DNA from: Georgenia sp. SYP-B2076
GTDB taxonomy: Bacteria; Actinomycetota; Actinomycetes; Actinomycetales; Actinomycetaceae
DNA length: 64,000 bases
Direction of reading: 5' to 3'
NCBI RefSeq assembly: GCF_003991205.1
Contig: NZ_RXOZ01000002.1
Span: forward strand, 62,001 to 126,000
Below the pieces are notes generated by a model that saw only the letters and a list, made by a program, of their open reading frames with translations, did no database searches and had not been told where the DNA came from. Both the position numbers and the translations under genes were made by a program. Positions 1 through 8,214 of the stretch are shown here, one piece after another; the first letter of the stretch is position 1, and every line of letters starts with the position of its first letter.

Positions 1-1
1 C

Positions 2-301
2 TTCGTCGCGCTGCACTTCACCGACGCCCGGCGCCAGCCGGAGATCCCGGCCCCGACGGTCCCGGGCCTGCGGCACTACGTCGTCAGCCGTTGGGACGCC
101 CCGCACGACTCCGGCCTGCGCGACCGTGCGCTGTTCGACCCCGCCGACCGGGTGAGGCGCCGGTTCGGCGTGGGGGAGGGCACCGTGGTGCTGCTGCGCC
201 CCGACGCGCACGTGGCCGCAATCCTCCCCGCGGGCACCCCCGAGGAGGTCACCGCGAAGTACGTCGGCATCGTCGGGCAGCCGGTGCTCAGCCCGACCTG
301 A
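2..301 (+). CDS. FAD-dependent aromatic monooxygenase, C-terminal end (partial)
   Basis: The reading frame is open from the window edge to TGA at 299-301 and gives 99 residues. The segment LLRPDAHVAAILP followed by a short helix resembles the C-terminal thioredoxin-like domain of PheA/TfdB/MhpA-type flavin hydroxylases, where an 'LVRPDGxVAWR'-like strand is typical. The FAD- and NADPH-binding parts lie outside the window. If the assignment holds, the enzyme hydroxylates an aromatic ring using FAD, NAD(P)H and O2, which would fit the catabolic operons just downstream. A strong hairpin follows the stop, so the gene is transcribed separately from the Liv transporter. The family call rests on this short tail only. 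Confidence 0.6.
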   Translation, partial: FVALHFTDARRQPEIPAPTVPGLRHYVVSRWDAPHDSGLRDRALFDPADRVRRRFGVGEGTVVLLRPDAHVAAILPAGTPEEVTAKYVGIVGQPVLSPT

Positions 302-309
302 GGCGCCGT

Positions 310-335
310 GCCGCCGCCCGCCCCCGGGCGGCGGC
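310..335 (+). terminator. Hairpin terminator after the monooxygenase gene
   Basis: An 11-bp perfect GC stem (310-320 with 325-335) closes on a CCCC tetraloop, 8 bases after the stop. There is no T-tract, which is usual for terminators in very GC-rich actinobacteria. Confidence 0.65.
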
Positions 336-336
336 T

Positions 337-370
337 GACGTGCGCGGGCGGCCGACGTGCGCGGGCGGCC
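337..370. repeat. Two tandem copies of a 17-bp unit
   Basis: GACGTGCGCGGGCGGCC occurs twice head to tail (337-353 and 354-370). A third partial copy, GACGTGC, begins at 371 and then diverges into its complement. The repeat lies in the spacer between the terminator and the transporter promoter region. No function is evident. Confidence 0.7.
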
Positions 371-477
371 GACGTGCCGCCCGCGCGATGGCGCGCGCCC
401 CACGGCCTCCACGCCTCTGGCCCGGCTTCACGGCCGTGATCCGGAAACTTAACAAGTTCGTGATGCAAAGGGCTGGT

Positions 478-494
478 CATATCTGTGATCACAG
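478..494. promoter_or_regulatory. Operator-like motif upstream of the Liv transporter operon
   Basis: CATATCTGTGATCACAG contains the perfect 12-bp palindrome CTGTGATCACAG (483-494). The 17-mer matches CATATCAGATATCACAG at 5453-5469 at 14 of 17 positions. Both copies lie in locally AT-richer DNA upstream of a transcription unit of the same presumed pathway. I infer a shared regulator binding site; the regulator is not in the window. Confidence 0.55.
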
Positions 495-583
495 TGGCAA
501 GATCTCCAATCACACCGCCGCAAGGTCGCGGCGCCCAGTCCCTCCAGATGGTCTGCGGACCTCAACCGAAACCCGGTGGTGAC

Positions 584-1804
584 ATGTCCCTCCCTCGCAA
601 AGCCCTTCCCCTCGTGGGTCTTCTCGGCGCAGCCCTCGCGCTCGCCGGCTGCGTCTCCAGTGCACCGACGGACGACGCCTCCGCCGCCGGCAGCCCGGAC
701 GCCTCGACCGCTGCCGGGAACGTGACCATCGGCGTCGTCATGGCCAGCTCCGGCTTCATGGGGCCGATCGACACCCCGCCGCTCAACGCCATGAAGCTGG
801 AGGCCGACAAGATCAACGCCGAGGGCGGGATCGGCGGCCAGCAGGTCGAGCTGAAGATCATCGACACCGGCACGAAGCTCGACCGGTACGCCTCCGCGGC
901 GACCGAGGTGATCGACGCCGGAGCGAAGGCGCTCGTCGTCACGTGCGACTACGACGTGTCCTCGCCCGCCGCCCTCGTCGCGGAGGGCGCGAACATGCTC
1001 AACATCGCCCCGTGCATCGGTGACCCGATCTACGGGCCGGCCGGCGGGCTCAAGAACGGCTTCTCGATGGGCAGCGGCACGCCGGGCGAGGCCACGATCC
1101 AGGCCGAGTTCGCCTACGAGAAGGGCTGGACCACCGCGGTCCTGCTCACCGACACGACGCTGAAGTACACGCAGAACCAGTGCGAGATCTTCGAGAAGCG
1201 CTTCACCGAGCTCGGCGGCCGGATCATCTCCAAGCACGACTACAAGCAGGGCGACTCCGTCCGGGAGACCGTCTCCGCCGTCGCGGCCGGCGAGGCGCCG
1301 GGCGTCATCGCGAACTGCGGCTACTCCCCGGGCGGAGCGACCGTCGCCAAGGAGATGCGCGACGGCGGCGTCACGGCCCCGATCATCTCCGGCTTCGGCA
1401 TGGACGGCGACTTCTGGACCGGCGGCATCCCCGGCCTGAGCGACTACTACGTCGTCACCTACGCCGCGAAGAACGGCGACGACCCCGACCCCGCCGTCAA
1501 CGAGGCCGCCGCCGCCTACGAGAAGGCCTACAAGGAGCGTCCCTCCGTCGGCGCCTTCGTCGCCGGCCACTCCACCCTCCAGGCCATCAAGGCGGCCTAC
1601 GACAAGGCGGGCAGCTGGGACGGCGACAAGCTCACCGCCGCCCTGGAGACGATGGGCAGCCTCGACCTCCTCGCCGGCCCGACGGAGTTCTCCAAGGACC
1701 TGCACATCTCGGTCGAGCGCCCCATGCGGGTCCTCGAGGTCAAGGACGGCAAGCTCGCGTTCGTCGAGGAGCGGACGCCCGAGAAGGTGACCTTCGCGGG
1801 ATGA
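584..1804 (+). CDS. Branched-chain-amino-acid-type ABC transporter substrate-binding lipoprotein
   Basis: The start at ATG 584 gives a classic lipoprotein signal: positively charged MSLPRK, a hydrophobic stretch and the lipobox LALAGC around residue 20. The upstream in-frame ATG at 485 would bury that signal and lies inside the palindromic operator, so I reject it. The mature part is a Peripla_BP_6 (LivK-like) fold: it begins NVTIGVVMASSG and runs about 380 residues. Members of this family deliver amino acids, but many actinobacterial ones deliver aromatic acids, amides or urea. The gene heads a five-gene operon, and its stop overlaps the next start by ATGA. The substrate cannot be read from sequence; the neighbouring catabolic operon suggests an aromatic or heterocyclic acid. 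Confidence 0.9.
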   Translation: MSLPRKALPLVGLLGAALALAGCVSSAPTDDASAAGSPDASTAAGNVTIGVVMASSGFMGPIDTPPLNAMKLEADKINAEGGIGGQQVELKIIDTGTKLDRYASAATEVIDAGAKALVVTCDYDVSSPAALVAEGANMLNIAPCIGDPIYGPAGGLKNGFSMGSGTPGEATIQAEFAYEKGWTTAVLLTDTTLKYTQNQCEIFEKRFTELGGRIISKHDYKQGDSVRETVSAVAAGEAPGVIANCGYSPGGATVAKEMRDGGVTAPIISGFGMDGDFWTGGIPGLSDYYVVTYAAKNGDDPDPAVNEAAAAYEKAYKERPSVGAFVAGHSTLQAIKAAYDKAGSWDGDKLTAALETMGSLDLLAGPTEFSKDLHISVERPMRVLEVKDGKLAFVEERTPEKVTFAG

Positions 1805-2550
1805 GCGAGCAGGCAGCCACCTCGGGAACGTTGACCGCCACCGGCATCACCCGGTCCTTCCGTGGGGTCAAGGCGCTCTCCGGCGTCGACCTCTCGGTCA
1901 CCAAGGGCGCCGTCCTCGGGCTCATCGGCCCCAACGGAGCCGGGAAGTCCACGCTGGTGAACATCATCAGCGGGTACGACCGGCCGGACACCGGGACCGT
2001 GACGATGGACGGGCAGGATGTCACCCGCACCGACGCGCGCACCAAGGCGCGCTCGGGGCTGGCGCGGACCTTCCAGCACGGCCACACGTACCACGGGCTC
2101 TCGGTGCGGGAGAACATCGAGGTGGCTGCCCTCGGCACCGGCCGGCGGCGGGCGGAGGCCCGCCGCCGGGCGGACGAGCTGATGGAACGGCTCGGCATCG
2201 CGGACCGGGCGAACCAGCTCGCTGCCACGCTCCCGCACGGCACGGAGCGCCGCCTCGGCGTCGCCAGGGCGCTCGCCGTCGAGCCGCGCTACGTCCTCCT
2301 CGACGAGCCGGCCGCCGGCCTGAACGAGGGCGAGATCGGCGAGTTCGGCGAGGTCGTTCGGTCGATCGCGGCCGCCGGGACCGGTGTGCTGCTCATCGAC
2401 CACAACATCCGCCTCATCATGGCCGTCTGCGACCGGATCCACGTGGTGGTCCAGGGGAAGAGCTTCCTCGAGGGCCCGCCCGCGGAGGTCCAGCGCAGCG
2501 AGGCCCTGGCGGAGGCCTACCTGGGAAGGAGCGGACGTGACGCAGCATGA
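1801..2550 (+). CDS. ABC transporter ATP-binding protein, LivG type
   Basis: This 249-residue ATPase powers the Liv-type importer from the cytoplasmic face. Walker A is GPNGAGKST (near residue 40), Walker B is YVLLDEPAAGLN, and the H-loop lies in LLIDHN. The ABC signature is degenerate: LPHGTERRLGVARAL stands where LivG usually has LSYGxQRRLEIARAL, so one of the two composite ATP sites may turn over slowly. It starts at ATG 1801 inside the stop of the lipoprotein gene. It pairs with the LivF-type ATPase that follows. The ARTFQ segment typical of LivG supports subfamily placement. Confidence 0.92.
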   Translation: MSEQAATSGTLTATGITRSFRGVKALSGVDLSVTKGAVLGLIGPNGAGKSTLVNIISGYDRPDTGTVTMDGQDVTRTDARTKARSGLARTFQHGHTYHGLSVRENIEVAALGTGRRRAEARRRADELMERLGIADRANQLAATLPHGTERRLGVARALAVEPRYVLLDEPAAGLNEGEIGEFGEVVRSIAAAGTGVLLIDHNIRLIMAVCDRIHVVVQGKSFLEGPPAEVQRSEALAEAYLGRSGRDAA

Positions 2551-3256
2551 TCCCGCGCTCGAGGTGACCGGCCTCGAGGTCCGCTACAGCGGCGTCCCCG
2601 CGGTGAAGGGCATCTCCTTCACCGTCGGGCGCGGTGAGACCGTCGGTCTCATCGGCCCGAACGGGGCCGGGAAGTCCTCGACCCTTCAGGCGCTCATGGG
2701 AGCGGTGCGGAGCACGGGCACCGTGCGCCTCGCCGGCACCGACATCACCGGGCTCGCCCCGGAGAACGTCATCCGCCGCGGCCTGGCCCTGGTGCCGGAG
2801 GGCCGGCACATCTTCGGGGACCTCTCCGTGCGCAACAACCTGCGTCTGGGGCTCGTCGGCCGGCGCGACAGCGCCGGGAGCACCGAGGACCTGGACGGGG
2901 TGCTCGAGCTCTTCCCGATCCTCCGCGAGTTCGAGAGCCGGGCGGCCGGGCTGCTCTCCGGTGGCCAGCAGCAGCAGCTGGCCATCGGCCGCGCCCTGCT
3001 CGCCCGCCCCGACGTGCTCATGCTCGACGAGCCGTCCCTCGGACTCTCACCGACCGCCGTCGACACGGTCTTCGAGGCCCTACAGGCCGTCCGCGCCCAG
3101 GGCACCTCCGTCCTTGTCGTCGAGCAGCGGGCCGAGTTCACCATCGCCTTCGCGGACCGCACCTACGTGCTCCACGACGGCGAGATCACCCTCGAGCTCT
3201 CGCCCGAGGCCGCCGGCGACGAAGACCTCCTCACGAAGGCGTACTTCGGATCATGA
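2537..3256 (+). CDS. ABC transporter ATP-binding protein, LivF type
   Basis: A 239-residue second ATPase of the importer. I chose GTG 2537 because AAGGAG lies at 2526-2531 and the product then starts MTQHDPALEVTGLEV like other LivF proteins; the longer frame upstream would run through the end of the LivG gene. Walker A is GPNGAGKSS, the signature LSGGQQQQLAIGRAL is canonical, and Walker B is VLMLDEPSLGLSP. It overlaps the LivG gene by 14 bp and the following permease start by ATGA, so translation is probably coupled. With the partner's degenerate signature, this subunit carries the good signature motif. Confidence 0.93.
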   Translation: MTQHDPALEVTGLEVRYSGVPAVKGISFTVGRGETVGLIGPNGAGKSSTLQALMGAVRSTGTVRLAGTDITGLAPENVIRRGLALVPEGRHIFGDLSVRNNLRLGLVGRRDSAGSTEDLDGVLELFPILREFESRAAGLLSGGQQQQLAIGRALLARPDVLMLDEPSLGLSPTAVDTVFEALQAVRAQGTSVLVVEQRAEFTIAFADRTYVLHDGEITLELSPEAAGDEDLLTKAYFGS

Positions 3257-4134
3257 GCAACCTCCAAGCACTCATCGACGCCATCTCCACCGGCGCCCTG
3301 TACGGACTGGCCGCGCTGGGGATCGGCCTGGTCTTCGGCGTCATGCGCCTGGCCAACTTCGCCCACGGCGAGCTCATCACGATCGCCGCGTACACCCTCG
3401 TGCTCACCTGGCACCTCGGTGCCGTGGTCTCGATCGTGCTCGCGATCGCCGCCTCCGTCCTGCTCGCCCTCCTGCTGGAGTTCGCCGTGTTCCGCCGTAT
3501 GCGCCGGGCCAACTCCGCCACCCTGCTCATCGCCAGCTTCGGGCTCAGCTTCCTCCTCCAGCGCGTCTACGAGATCGCCTTCGGAAACACCGTGCGCTCG
3601 GCCGCGGTCGCCCCGGCGCTCGCCCGCTCGGTCGAGGTCGCCGGGATGCGGGTCCAGATGCTCTCCCTCGTCACGATCCTGGCCGCGGCCGTCCTGCTCG
3701 TCGGGCTGCACCAGTTCCTCAACCGCTCCAGCCTCGGCCTCCAGGTCCAGGCCGCGTCGACCGACTTCGCCACCGCACGGCTCCTCGGCGTCCGCGCGAA
3801 CAAGGTGATCGCCCTGACGTTCGGGATCAGCGGCGCCCTCGCCGCCGTCGTCGCCTTCGTCCTGACCGTGCAGACCGGCGCCGTCGGGCCGACCTTCGGT
3901 GTCAACATCACGGTGCTCGCCCTCATCGGGGCGGTGATCGGCGGGATCGACAAGCTCGGCAGCGCCCTTGTGGGCGGCTTCCTCGTCGGCTTCGCGACCT
4001 CGCTCCTCACCAGCTACCTGCCGAGCGAGACGGTGAACTTCCGCAACGCCTTCGTCTTCGCGGCCGTCATGGTCATCCTCATCCTCAAGCCATCCGGGCT
4101 GCTCGTCCGCGGCCCCGTCCTGGAGCGCGCATGA
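3253..4134 (+). CDS. Branched-chain-type ABC transporter permease, LivH type
   Basis: A 293-residue integral membrane permease with about eight hydrophobic segments, beginning ALIDAISTGALYGLAALGIG, which is characteristic of LivH proteins. The EAA-like loop around STDFATARLLGVRANKVI contacts the ATPases. The C-terminal part ends in the conserved VMVILILKPSGLLVRG. It overlaps both neighbours by four bases. Function is one of the two membrane subunits forming the translocation path; substrate is unassigned. Confidence 0.93.
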   Translation: MSNLQALIDAISTGALYGLAALGIGLVFGVMRLANFAHGELITIAAYTLVLTWHLGAVVSIVLAIAASVLLALLLEFAVFRRMRRANSATLLIASFGLSFLLQRVYEIAFGNTVRSAAVAPALARSVEVAGMRVQMLSLVTILAAAVLLVGLHQFLNRSSLGLQVQAASTDFATARLLGVRANKVIALTFGISGALAAVVAFVLTVQTGAVGPTFGVNITVLALIGAVIGGIDKLGSALVGGFLVGFATSLLTSYLPSETVNFRNAFVFAAVMVILILKPSGLLVRGPVLERA

Positions 4135-5357
4135 ACACCGACACCACCCCCAGCGGGCGCGCCACCACGCCCGCCAGGCCGGCCCTGGGCGCCCGGCTCG
4201 TCAGCCTCGTCGGTCCGCTGGTCGTCGTCTACGTGTGGATCCTCGGCGCGAGCCTCCTGGGCGGGGCCCTGCCGGTCCAGGCCGGCTACGCCCTGGTCAA
4301 CCTCGTCATCGTCGTCGGCCTCCAGATCTTCGTCGGCAACTCCGGGGTGCTGTCCTTCGGGCACGTCGCCTTCGTCGCCGTCGGCGCCTGGATCTTCGGG
4401 CTGATGGTCATCGACCCGGTCCTCAAGGCCAACCTTCTGGCCGACGCCTTCCCGGCGCTGGTCGACACCCAGCTGTCCTTCGGCGCGGCCGTGGCGCTTG
4501 CCGTGGCCGGCGGCGGCCTGTTCGCCGCGATCGTCGCGCCGTTCCTCATGCGCGCGAACGGCCTGCAGGCCGGCATCGCCACCTTCGCGCTGCTCCTCAT
4601 GGTGGGGCAGGTGCTGACGTACTGGACCAAGGTGGCCCCGCCGAGCGGTCAGTCCATGGTCGGCATCCCGGACCAGATCGGCCTGCAGCAGCTCCTCTTC
4701 TTCGCCATCGCCGCGATCGTCGTCTCCTGGCTCTACCAGCAGACCAGGAGCGCCCGCCTGCTGCGGGCGAGCCGCGAGTCGCTCATCGCCGCGCCGGCGT
4801 CGGGCGTCAACGTCACCTGGCACCGGATCGTGGCCTTCGTGCTCTCCGGCGCCGTCGCCGGACTGGGCGGGGCGCTGTGGGCCGAGACCAACCGGGTGGT
4901 CCAGGCGTCCCAGCTCGGCATCGGCTTCACCTTCGCGCTCATCGCGATGCTCGTGCTGGGGGGCCGGCAGAGCATGTGGGGGGCCGTCGTCGGGACCATG
5001 GTTTACTCGGTCCTCGACTCGGCCCTGCAGGTCTTCCAAGGCGGCGTCACCCTCGGCCCGGTGATCGTCTCGATCCCCGAGGGCGCGCGGCTCATCGTGC
5101 TGGGCGCGGTCCTCGTCCTCATGCTGCTCCTGCGCCCCGAGGGCATCACCGGCGGCCGGGAGTTCGCGTTGCCGCGGCCCGTGGACCTGCTCGCGCGCCG
5201 CAGGTTCTTCTCGTCCGGGCCGGTGGCCCGGACTCGTGGCGCGGTGGCCGAGCAGGCACCGGTGCCCGCGGGCGCGTCGACGGGCGGTCCTGCGCCCTCC
5301 GGCGGTGCTGCGCCGGCGGGGGCGCCGACGCCCCGGACCGACGACGTGAGCGCCTGA
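4131..5357 (+). CDS. Branched-chain-type ABC transporter permease, LivM type
   Basis: A 408-residue second membrane subunit. The conserved LivM features are visible: NSGVLSFGHVAFVAVGAW near residue 70 and the loop SPLRE-like segment around RASRESLIAAPASGVNV. About eight to ten hydrophobic segments precede RPEGITGG, the usual end of the fold. A low-complexity tail of about 60 residues rich in Pro, Ala and Gly follows and is not part of the family core. It is the last gene of the transporter operon and is followed at once by a strong hairpin. Confidence 0.92.
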   Translation: MNTDTTPSGRATTPARPALGARLVSLVGPLVVVYVWILGASLLGGALPVQAGYALVNLVIVVGLQIFVGNSGVLSFGHVAFVAVGAWIFGLMVIDPVLKANLLADAFPALVDTQLSFGAAVALAVAGGGLFAAIVAPFLMRANGLQAGIATFALLLMVGQVLTYWTKVAPPSGQSMVGIPDQIGLQQLLFFAIAAIVVSWLYQQTRSARLLRASRESLIAAPASGVNVTWHRIVAFVLSGAVAGLGGALWAETNRVVQASQLGIGFTFALIAMLVLGGRQSMWGAVVGTMVYSVLDSALQVFQGGVTLGPVIVSIPEGARLIVLGAVLVLMLLLRPEGITGGREFALPRPVDLLARRRFFSSGPVARTRGAVAEQAPVPAGASTGGPAPSGGAAPAGAPTPRTDDVSA

Positions 5358-5362
5358 CACGT

Positions 5363-5395
5363 CCCCCGCCGCCGGACCATCGCCGGCGGCGGGGG
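5363..5395 (+). terminator. Terminator of the Liv transporter operon
   Basis: A perfect 13-bp stem, CCCCCGCCGCCGG (5363-5375) with CCGGCGGCGGGGG (5383-5395), and a 7-base loop begin 6 bases after the stop. There is no T-tract. Confidence 0.85.
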
Positions 5396-5452
5396 AGGCG
5401 GTCCTGCGCCGACGTCTCGCCCTTCCCTGGGCGGGCAAGACATGGCATAGTG

Positions 5453-5469
5453 CATATCAGATATCACAG
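5453..5469. promoter_or_regulatory. Operator-like motif upstream of the catabolic operon
   Basis: CATATCAGATATCACAG includes the inverted repeat ATATC-A-GATAT. It matches 14 of 17 bases of the motif at 478-494. It ends only 17 bases before the start codon at 5486 and just upstream of the ribosome binding site AAAGGAGG (5473-5480), so a bound protein would block initiation or early elongation. Confidence 0.55.
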
Positions 5470-5485
5470 ATCAAAGGAGGCTCCC

Positions 5486-6562
5486 ATGGGCGCCAGCTAC
5501 CACGTCAGTGTCGACTGGCTCGGCGCGGCTCTGAGCTCCGTGTTCCGGGCGTCCGGCTTCTCCGCCGGCGCGGCCGACGTCGTCGCGGAGAGCCTCGTCG
5601 AGTCGGACATGTGCGGGGTCGCGTCGCACGGCAGCATGCTGCTGCCGATGTACGTCGCACGCCTGCGCAGCGGCTCCGTCACCACCCGCGAGAGCGCCGA
5701 GGTGGTCAGCGACTTCGGCGCCGTCGCCGTGCTCGACGGCGGCCACGCCTTCGGCCAGCTCACGGGCAGGCAGGCGATGGAGCTCGCGGTCGACAAGGCA
5801 CACCGGTTCGGCATCGGGGCGGTCGCCGTCAGGCACGCCTTCCACTTCGGCCGCGCCGCCGCCTACGCCCAGCTCGCGGCCGCGCGGGGGTGCATCGGCC
5901 TCGCGACGTCCAACACCCGTCCGCTCATGCCGGCCGTGGGCGGCGCGGAGCCCGTGGTGGGGAACAACCCGCTGGCTATCGCCGTGCCGTCCGGCGACGG
6001 GCCGGGCATCTCGCTCGACATGGCGCTCTCGGAGGTCGCCCTCGGGAAGATCCGCCTCGCCGAGGCGGAGGGACGCGCCATCCCCGACACGTGGGCGACC
6101 GACGTCGACGGCGTGCCCACCACGGACCCCACGGCCGCGATCGCCGGCATGCTGCTGCCGACCGGCGGTCCCAAGGGGTTCGGCCTAGCGCTCGTGGTGG
6201 ACGTCCTCACCGGCGTCCTCGCGGGCGGCGCGTTCGGCAGCGGGGTCCAGCCCCTGTACAAGGACCCCACGGTCCCGAACGACTGCGCGCACTTCTTCCT
6301 GGCCATCGACCCGGCGCGTTTCGGCGACGGTTTCGAGGAGCGGGCGGCCGCCCTGGCGGGCGAGGTCACCGGCTCCCGGCCCCGCCCCGGCGTCGAGCGG
6401 ATCCTGCTCCCTGGGCAGCCCGAGGAGGAACGACGCGAGCGCGCCCTGTCCGAGGGGATCGCTCTCGAGGGCAGCGTGATGGACGGGATCCTGGAAGCCG
6501 CGGAGCTGGTCGGCGCGCAGCTGCCGGCCCGCCCCCTGGAGGAGGAGAGCAATGTTCGGTGA
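5486..6562 (+). CDS. Malate/L-lactate dehydrogenase family (Ldh_2) NAD(P)-dependent oxidoreductase
   Basis: A 358-residue protein with a near-perfect ribosome binding site (AAAGGAGG at 5473-5480). The family pattern is clear: GVASHGSMLLPMYVARL near residue 45, GIGAVAVRHAFHFGRAAAYA near 110, and SNTRPLMPAVGGAEPVVGNNPLAIA near 145. The pattern PTGGPKGFGLALVVDVLTGVL is the conserved cofactor and dimer region. Members reduce or oxidise 2-hydroxy acids (malate, lactate, sulfolactate, ureidoglycolate, or delta1-piperideine-type imines) with NAD(P)H. It is the first gene of the catabolic operon and overlaps the next gene by 11 bp. A late step that handles a 2-oxo or 2-hydroxy acid would fit, but the substrate is unknown. 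Confidence 0.85.
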   Translation: MGASYHVSVDWLGAALSSVFRASGFSAGAADVVAESLVESDMCGVASHGSMLLPMYVARLRSGSVTTRESAEVVSDFGAVAVLDGGHAFGQLTGRQAMELAVDKAHRFGIGAVAVRHAFHFGRAAAYAQLAAARGCIGLATSNTRPLMPAVGGAEPVVGNNPLAIAVPSGDGPGISLDMALSEVALGKIRLAEAEGRAIPDTWATDVDGVPTTDPTAAIAGMLLPTGGPKGFGLALVVDVLTGVLAGGAFGSGVQPLYKDPTVPNDCAHFFLAIDPARFGDGFEERAAALAGEVTGSRPRPGVERILLPGQPEEERRERALSEGIALEGSVMDGILEAAELVGAQLPARPLEEESNVR

Positions 6563-7241
6563 CGTGGTCGAGACCCCCGACGGGTCCAAGGTCACCCTGG
6601 TGGACGTCGGCAGCACCCGGCTGCTGGACACCGACGTCGTCCGGGTGTGGGACGTCGCGCTGGAACCCGGCGGGCGCCACCCGTGGCACCAGCACCACAA
6701 CCCCTACGTCGTGCTGTCCGTGGCCGGGTCGAGCGGCCGCATGGACTGGCTCGACGGCGCGCCCTCCAGGCAGATCTCGGAGTACACCGGCGGGGCGGTG
6801 TTCCGGCCGGTCTCGCCCGTGCACTGCCTGACGAACACCGGCGGTACGCGCTACCGCAACCGCCTCGTCGAGCTCAAGGACCTGGGGGAGAACCGCCCCG
6901 GCGGGGTGCTGGACGTCGGCGCGGGCGCCCGCAGCGTCGAGGGCGAGCCTCCCGTCGGCGTCCCCGCGCCCGCGGACGGCCGCGTCCCGGTCATCGCGAC
7001 CGACCACGTCCGCGTGTGGACCGTGACCGTGCCCGCCCGGTCCGCCGCCGACCTGGTGCTGGACCCCGTCGGCCACGTCGTGGCCGAGCTCGACGCGACG
7101 CTCGAGGGCGACGACCTCGCCGCGTCGGTGACCGAGCACGACGGCGGCCCGCGCCGACTCACCAACGACGCCGACCACGACCGCACGTGGTTCGTCGTCG
7201 CGCTCGACTACCTCACCCACCGCACCCGAGAGGACCGATGA
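6552..7241 (+). CDS. Cupin-domain protein of unknown function
   Basis: A 229-residue protein. The cupin metal motif is seen as HPWHQHHNPYVVLSVAG (near residues 37-53), with a second-strand partner at FRPVSPVHCLTNTGG. The C-terminal half (VRVWTVTVPARSAADL...) looks like a second, degenerate cupin that lacks the histidines. The start ATG 6552 lies within the end of the dehydrogenase gene, preceded by GGAGGAG. Cupins of this kind are metal-dependent dioxygenases, isomerases or simply ligand-binding proteins. Its place between a dehydrogenase and a second cupin suggests an enzyme of the same pathway, but no reaction can be assigned. Confidence 0.7.
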   Translation: MFGDVVETPDGSKVTLVDVGSTRLLDTDVVRVWDVALEPGGRHPWHQHHNPYVVLSVAGSSGRMDWLDGAPSRQISEYTGGAVFRPVSPVHCLTNTGGTRYRNRLVELKDLGENRPGGVLDVGAGARSVEGEPPVGVPAPADGRVPVIATDHVRVWTVTVPARSAADLVLDPVGHVVAELDATLEGDDLAASVTEHDGGPRRLTNDADHDRTWFVVALDYLTHRTREDR

Positions 7242-7786
7242 TGACCCACCAGGATGTCGCCCTGCCGCTCGTCGCCCGCCCGCCCCGGCCCGAGGGGGTC
7301 GCCGAGGAGGAGTGGGCCGAGAACCTCTCTGACCCGGCCCGCTACGGGGGCGTCGCCCCCGACCGCTCCCGCGAGGCGGCCGGCCCCGTCGTCGACGGCG
7401 AGCTCACGCACCGCTTCCGGGAGATCCTGGTGCAGACCGGGGACCTCGAGTGGGTCGAGAAGACCCTGGCCGGGCTGAGCCAGAAGGCGCTGTGGCGCGA
7501 CGAGGCGACGGGCGCGTCGATCACCCTCGTGCGCTTCCTCAAGGGCTCGGGCATCCCGAGCCGGCACTCGCACGCCTCCAACCAGTTCATGTTCTGCCTC
7601 TCCGGCCGCTACACGTACGTGCCGACCGACGTGACGCTCACGCCCGGCTCGTTCTACTGGAACCCCAAGGGCTCCCTGCACGGGCCCACCCGGGCCGAGG
7701 AGGAGACCGTGCTGCTCGAGATCTATGACGGCCCGCACTACCCGACCCAGCCCAGCTGGTACACAGACCCCGCCGACGCGCACTGA
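7238..7786 (+). CDS. DAD-like cupin (2,4'-dihydroxyacetophenone dioxygenase-like)
   Basis: A 182-residue single-domain cupin. The motif SRHSHASNQFMFCLSGRYTY is followed by TPGSFYWNPKGSLHGP, the pattern of the DAD/ChrR-like cupin group, in which three His and one Glu or Gln bind iron. Enzymes of that group cleave a C-C bond beside a carbonyl group with O2. ATG 7238 overlaps the previous stop by ATGA; a second ATG at 7241 is also possible. It lies in the middle of the catabolic operon and is my best candidate for a ring- or chain-cleaving dioxygenase there. The substrate is not predictable. Confidence 0.65.
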   Translation: MMTHQDVALPLVARPPRPEGVAEEEWAENLSDPARYGGVAPDRSREAAGPVVDGELTHRFREILVQTGDLEWVEKTLAGLSQKALWRDEATGASITLVRFLKGSGIPSRHSHASNQFMFCLSGRYTYVPTDVTLTPGSFYWNPKGSLHGPTRAEEETVLLEIYDGPHYPTQPSWYTDPADAH

Positions 7787-7809
7787 GCGCCCCAGACTAG
7801 GAGAACGAC

Positions 7810-8214
7810 ATGCCCAAGACCGAGATCAGGTCCGACCTGCTGGCCGAGCCCAACGGGCACTTCGCGCAGGCCACCGCCGCCCCGCTGACCGGCCGGATGG
7901 TGTTCATCTCCGGCATGACCGCCCGCAACCGCGACGGCGGGGTCACCGGCGTCGGGGACGTCACGGCCCAGACGCACCAGGTGTGCCAGAACCTCCGCGC
8001 CGCCGTCGAGGAGGCGGGCGGCACCCTCGACGACATCGCGAGGGTGGACGTGTACGTGCGCAACATGGAGGACTTCAAGGCCATCCACGCCGTGCGCGAG
8101 CAGTACTTCACCGGGGTCGCACCGGCCTCGACGCTGGTCGAGGTGTCGAAGTTCGTCAACAAGGACTACCTCATCGAGATCAACGCCATCGCCGTCGTCG
8201 GCCAGGACCGATGA
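7810..8214 (+). CDS. RidA/YjgF/YER057c/UK114-family enamine/imine deaminase
   Basis: A 134-residue protein with the family length and the pattern VDVYVRNMEDFKAIHAV, then EVSKFVNKDYLIEINAIAVV. RidA proteins hydrolyse reactive enamines or imines to ketones and ammonia. The usual Arg in the 'P.R..' strand is replaced here (PASTLVEVSKFVNKDYLIEI), so this is a RidA subfamily member rather than canonical RidA. An aminoacrylate-like or 2-aminomuconate-like intermediate would be a natural substrate and would point to a nitrogen-containing compound. The ribosome binding site AGGAGAAC precedes ATG 7810, and the end overlaps the FAH gene by ATGA. Confidence 0.85.
   Translation: MPKTEIRSDLLAEPNGHFAQATAAPLTGRMVFISGMTARNRDGGVTGVGDVTAQTHQVCQNLRAAVEEAGGTLDDIARVDVYVRNMEDFKAIHAVREQYFTGVAPASTLVEVSKFVNKDYLIEINAIAVVGQDR

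Noticed and set aside
485-583. N-terminal extension of the Liv binding protein to ATG 485
   Set aside because: It would lie inside the palindromic operator and remove the lipoprotein signal from the N-terminus.
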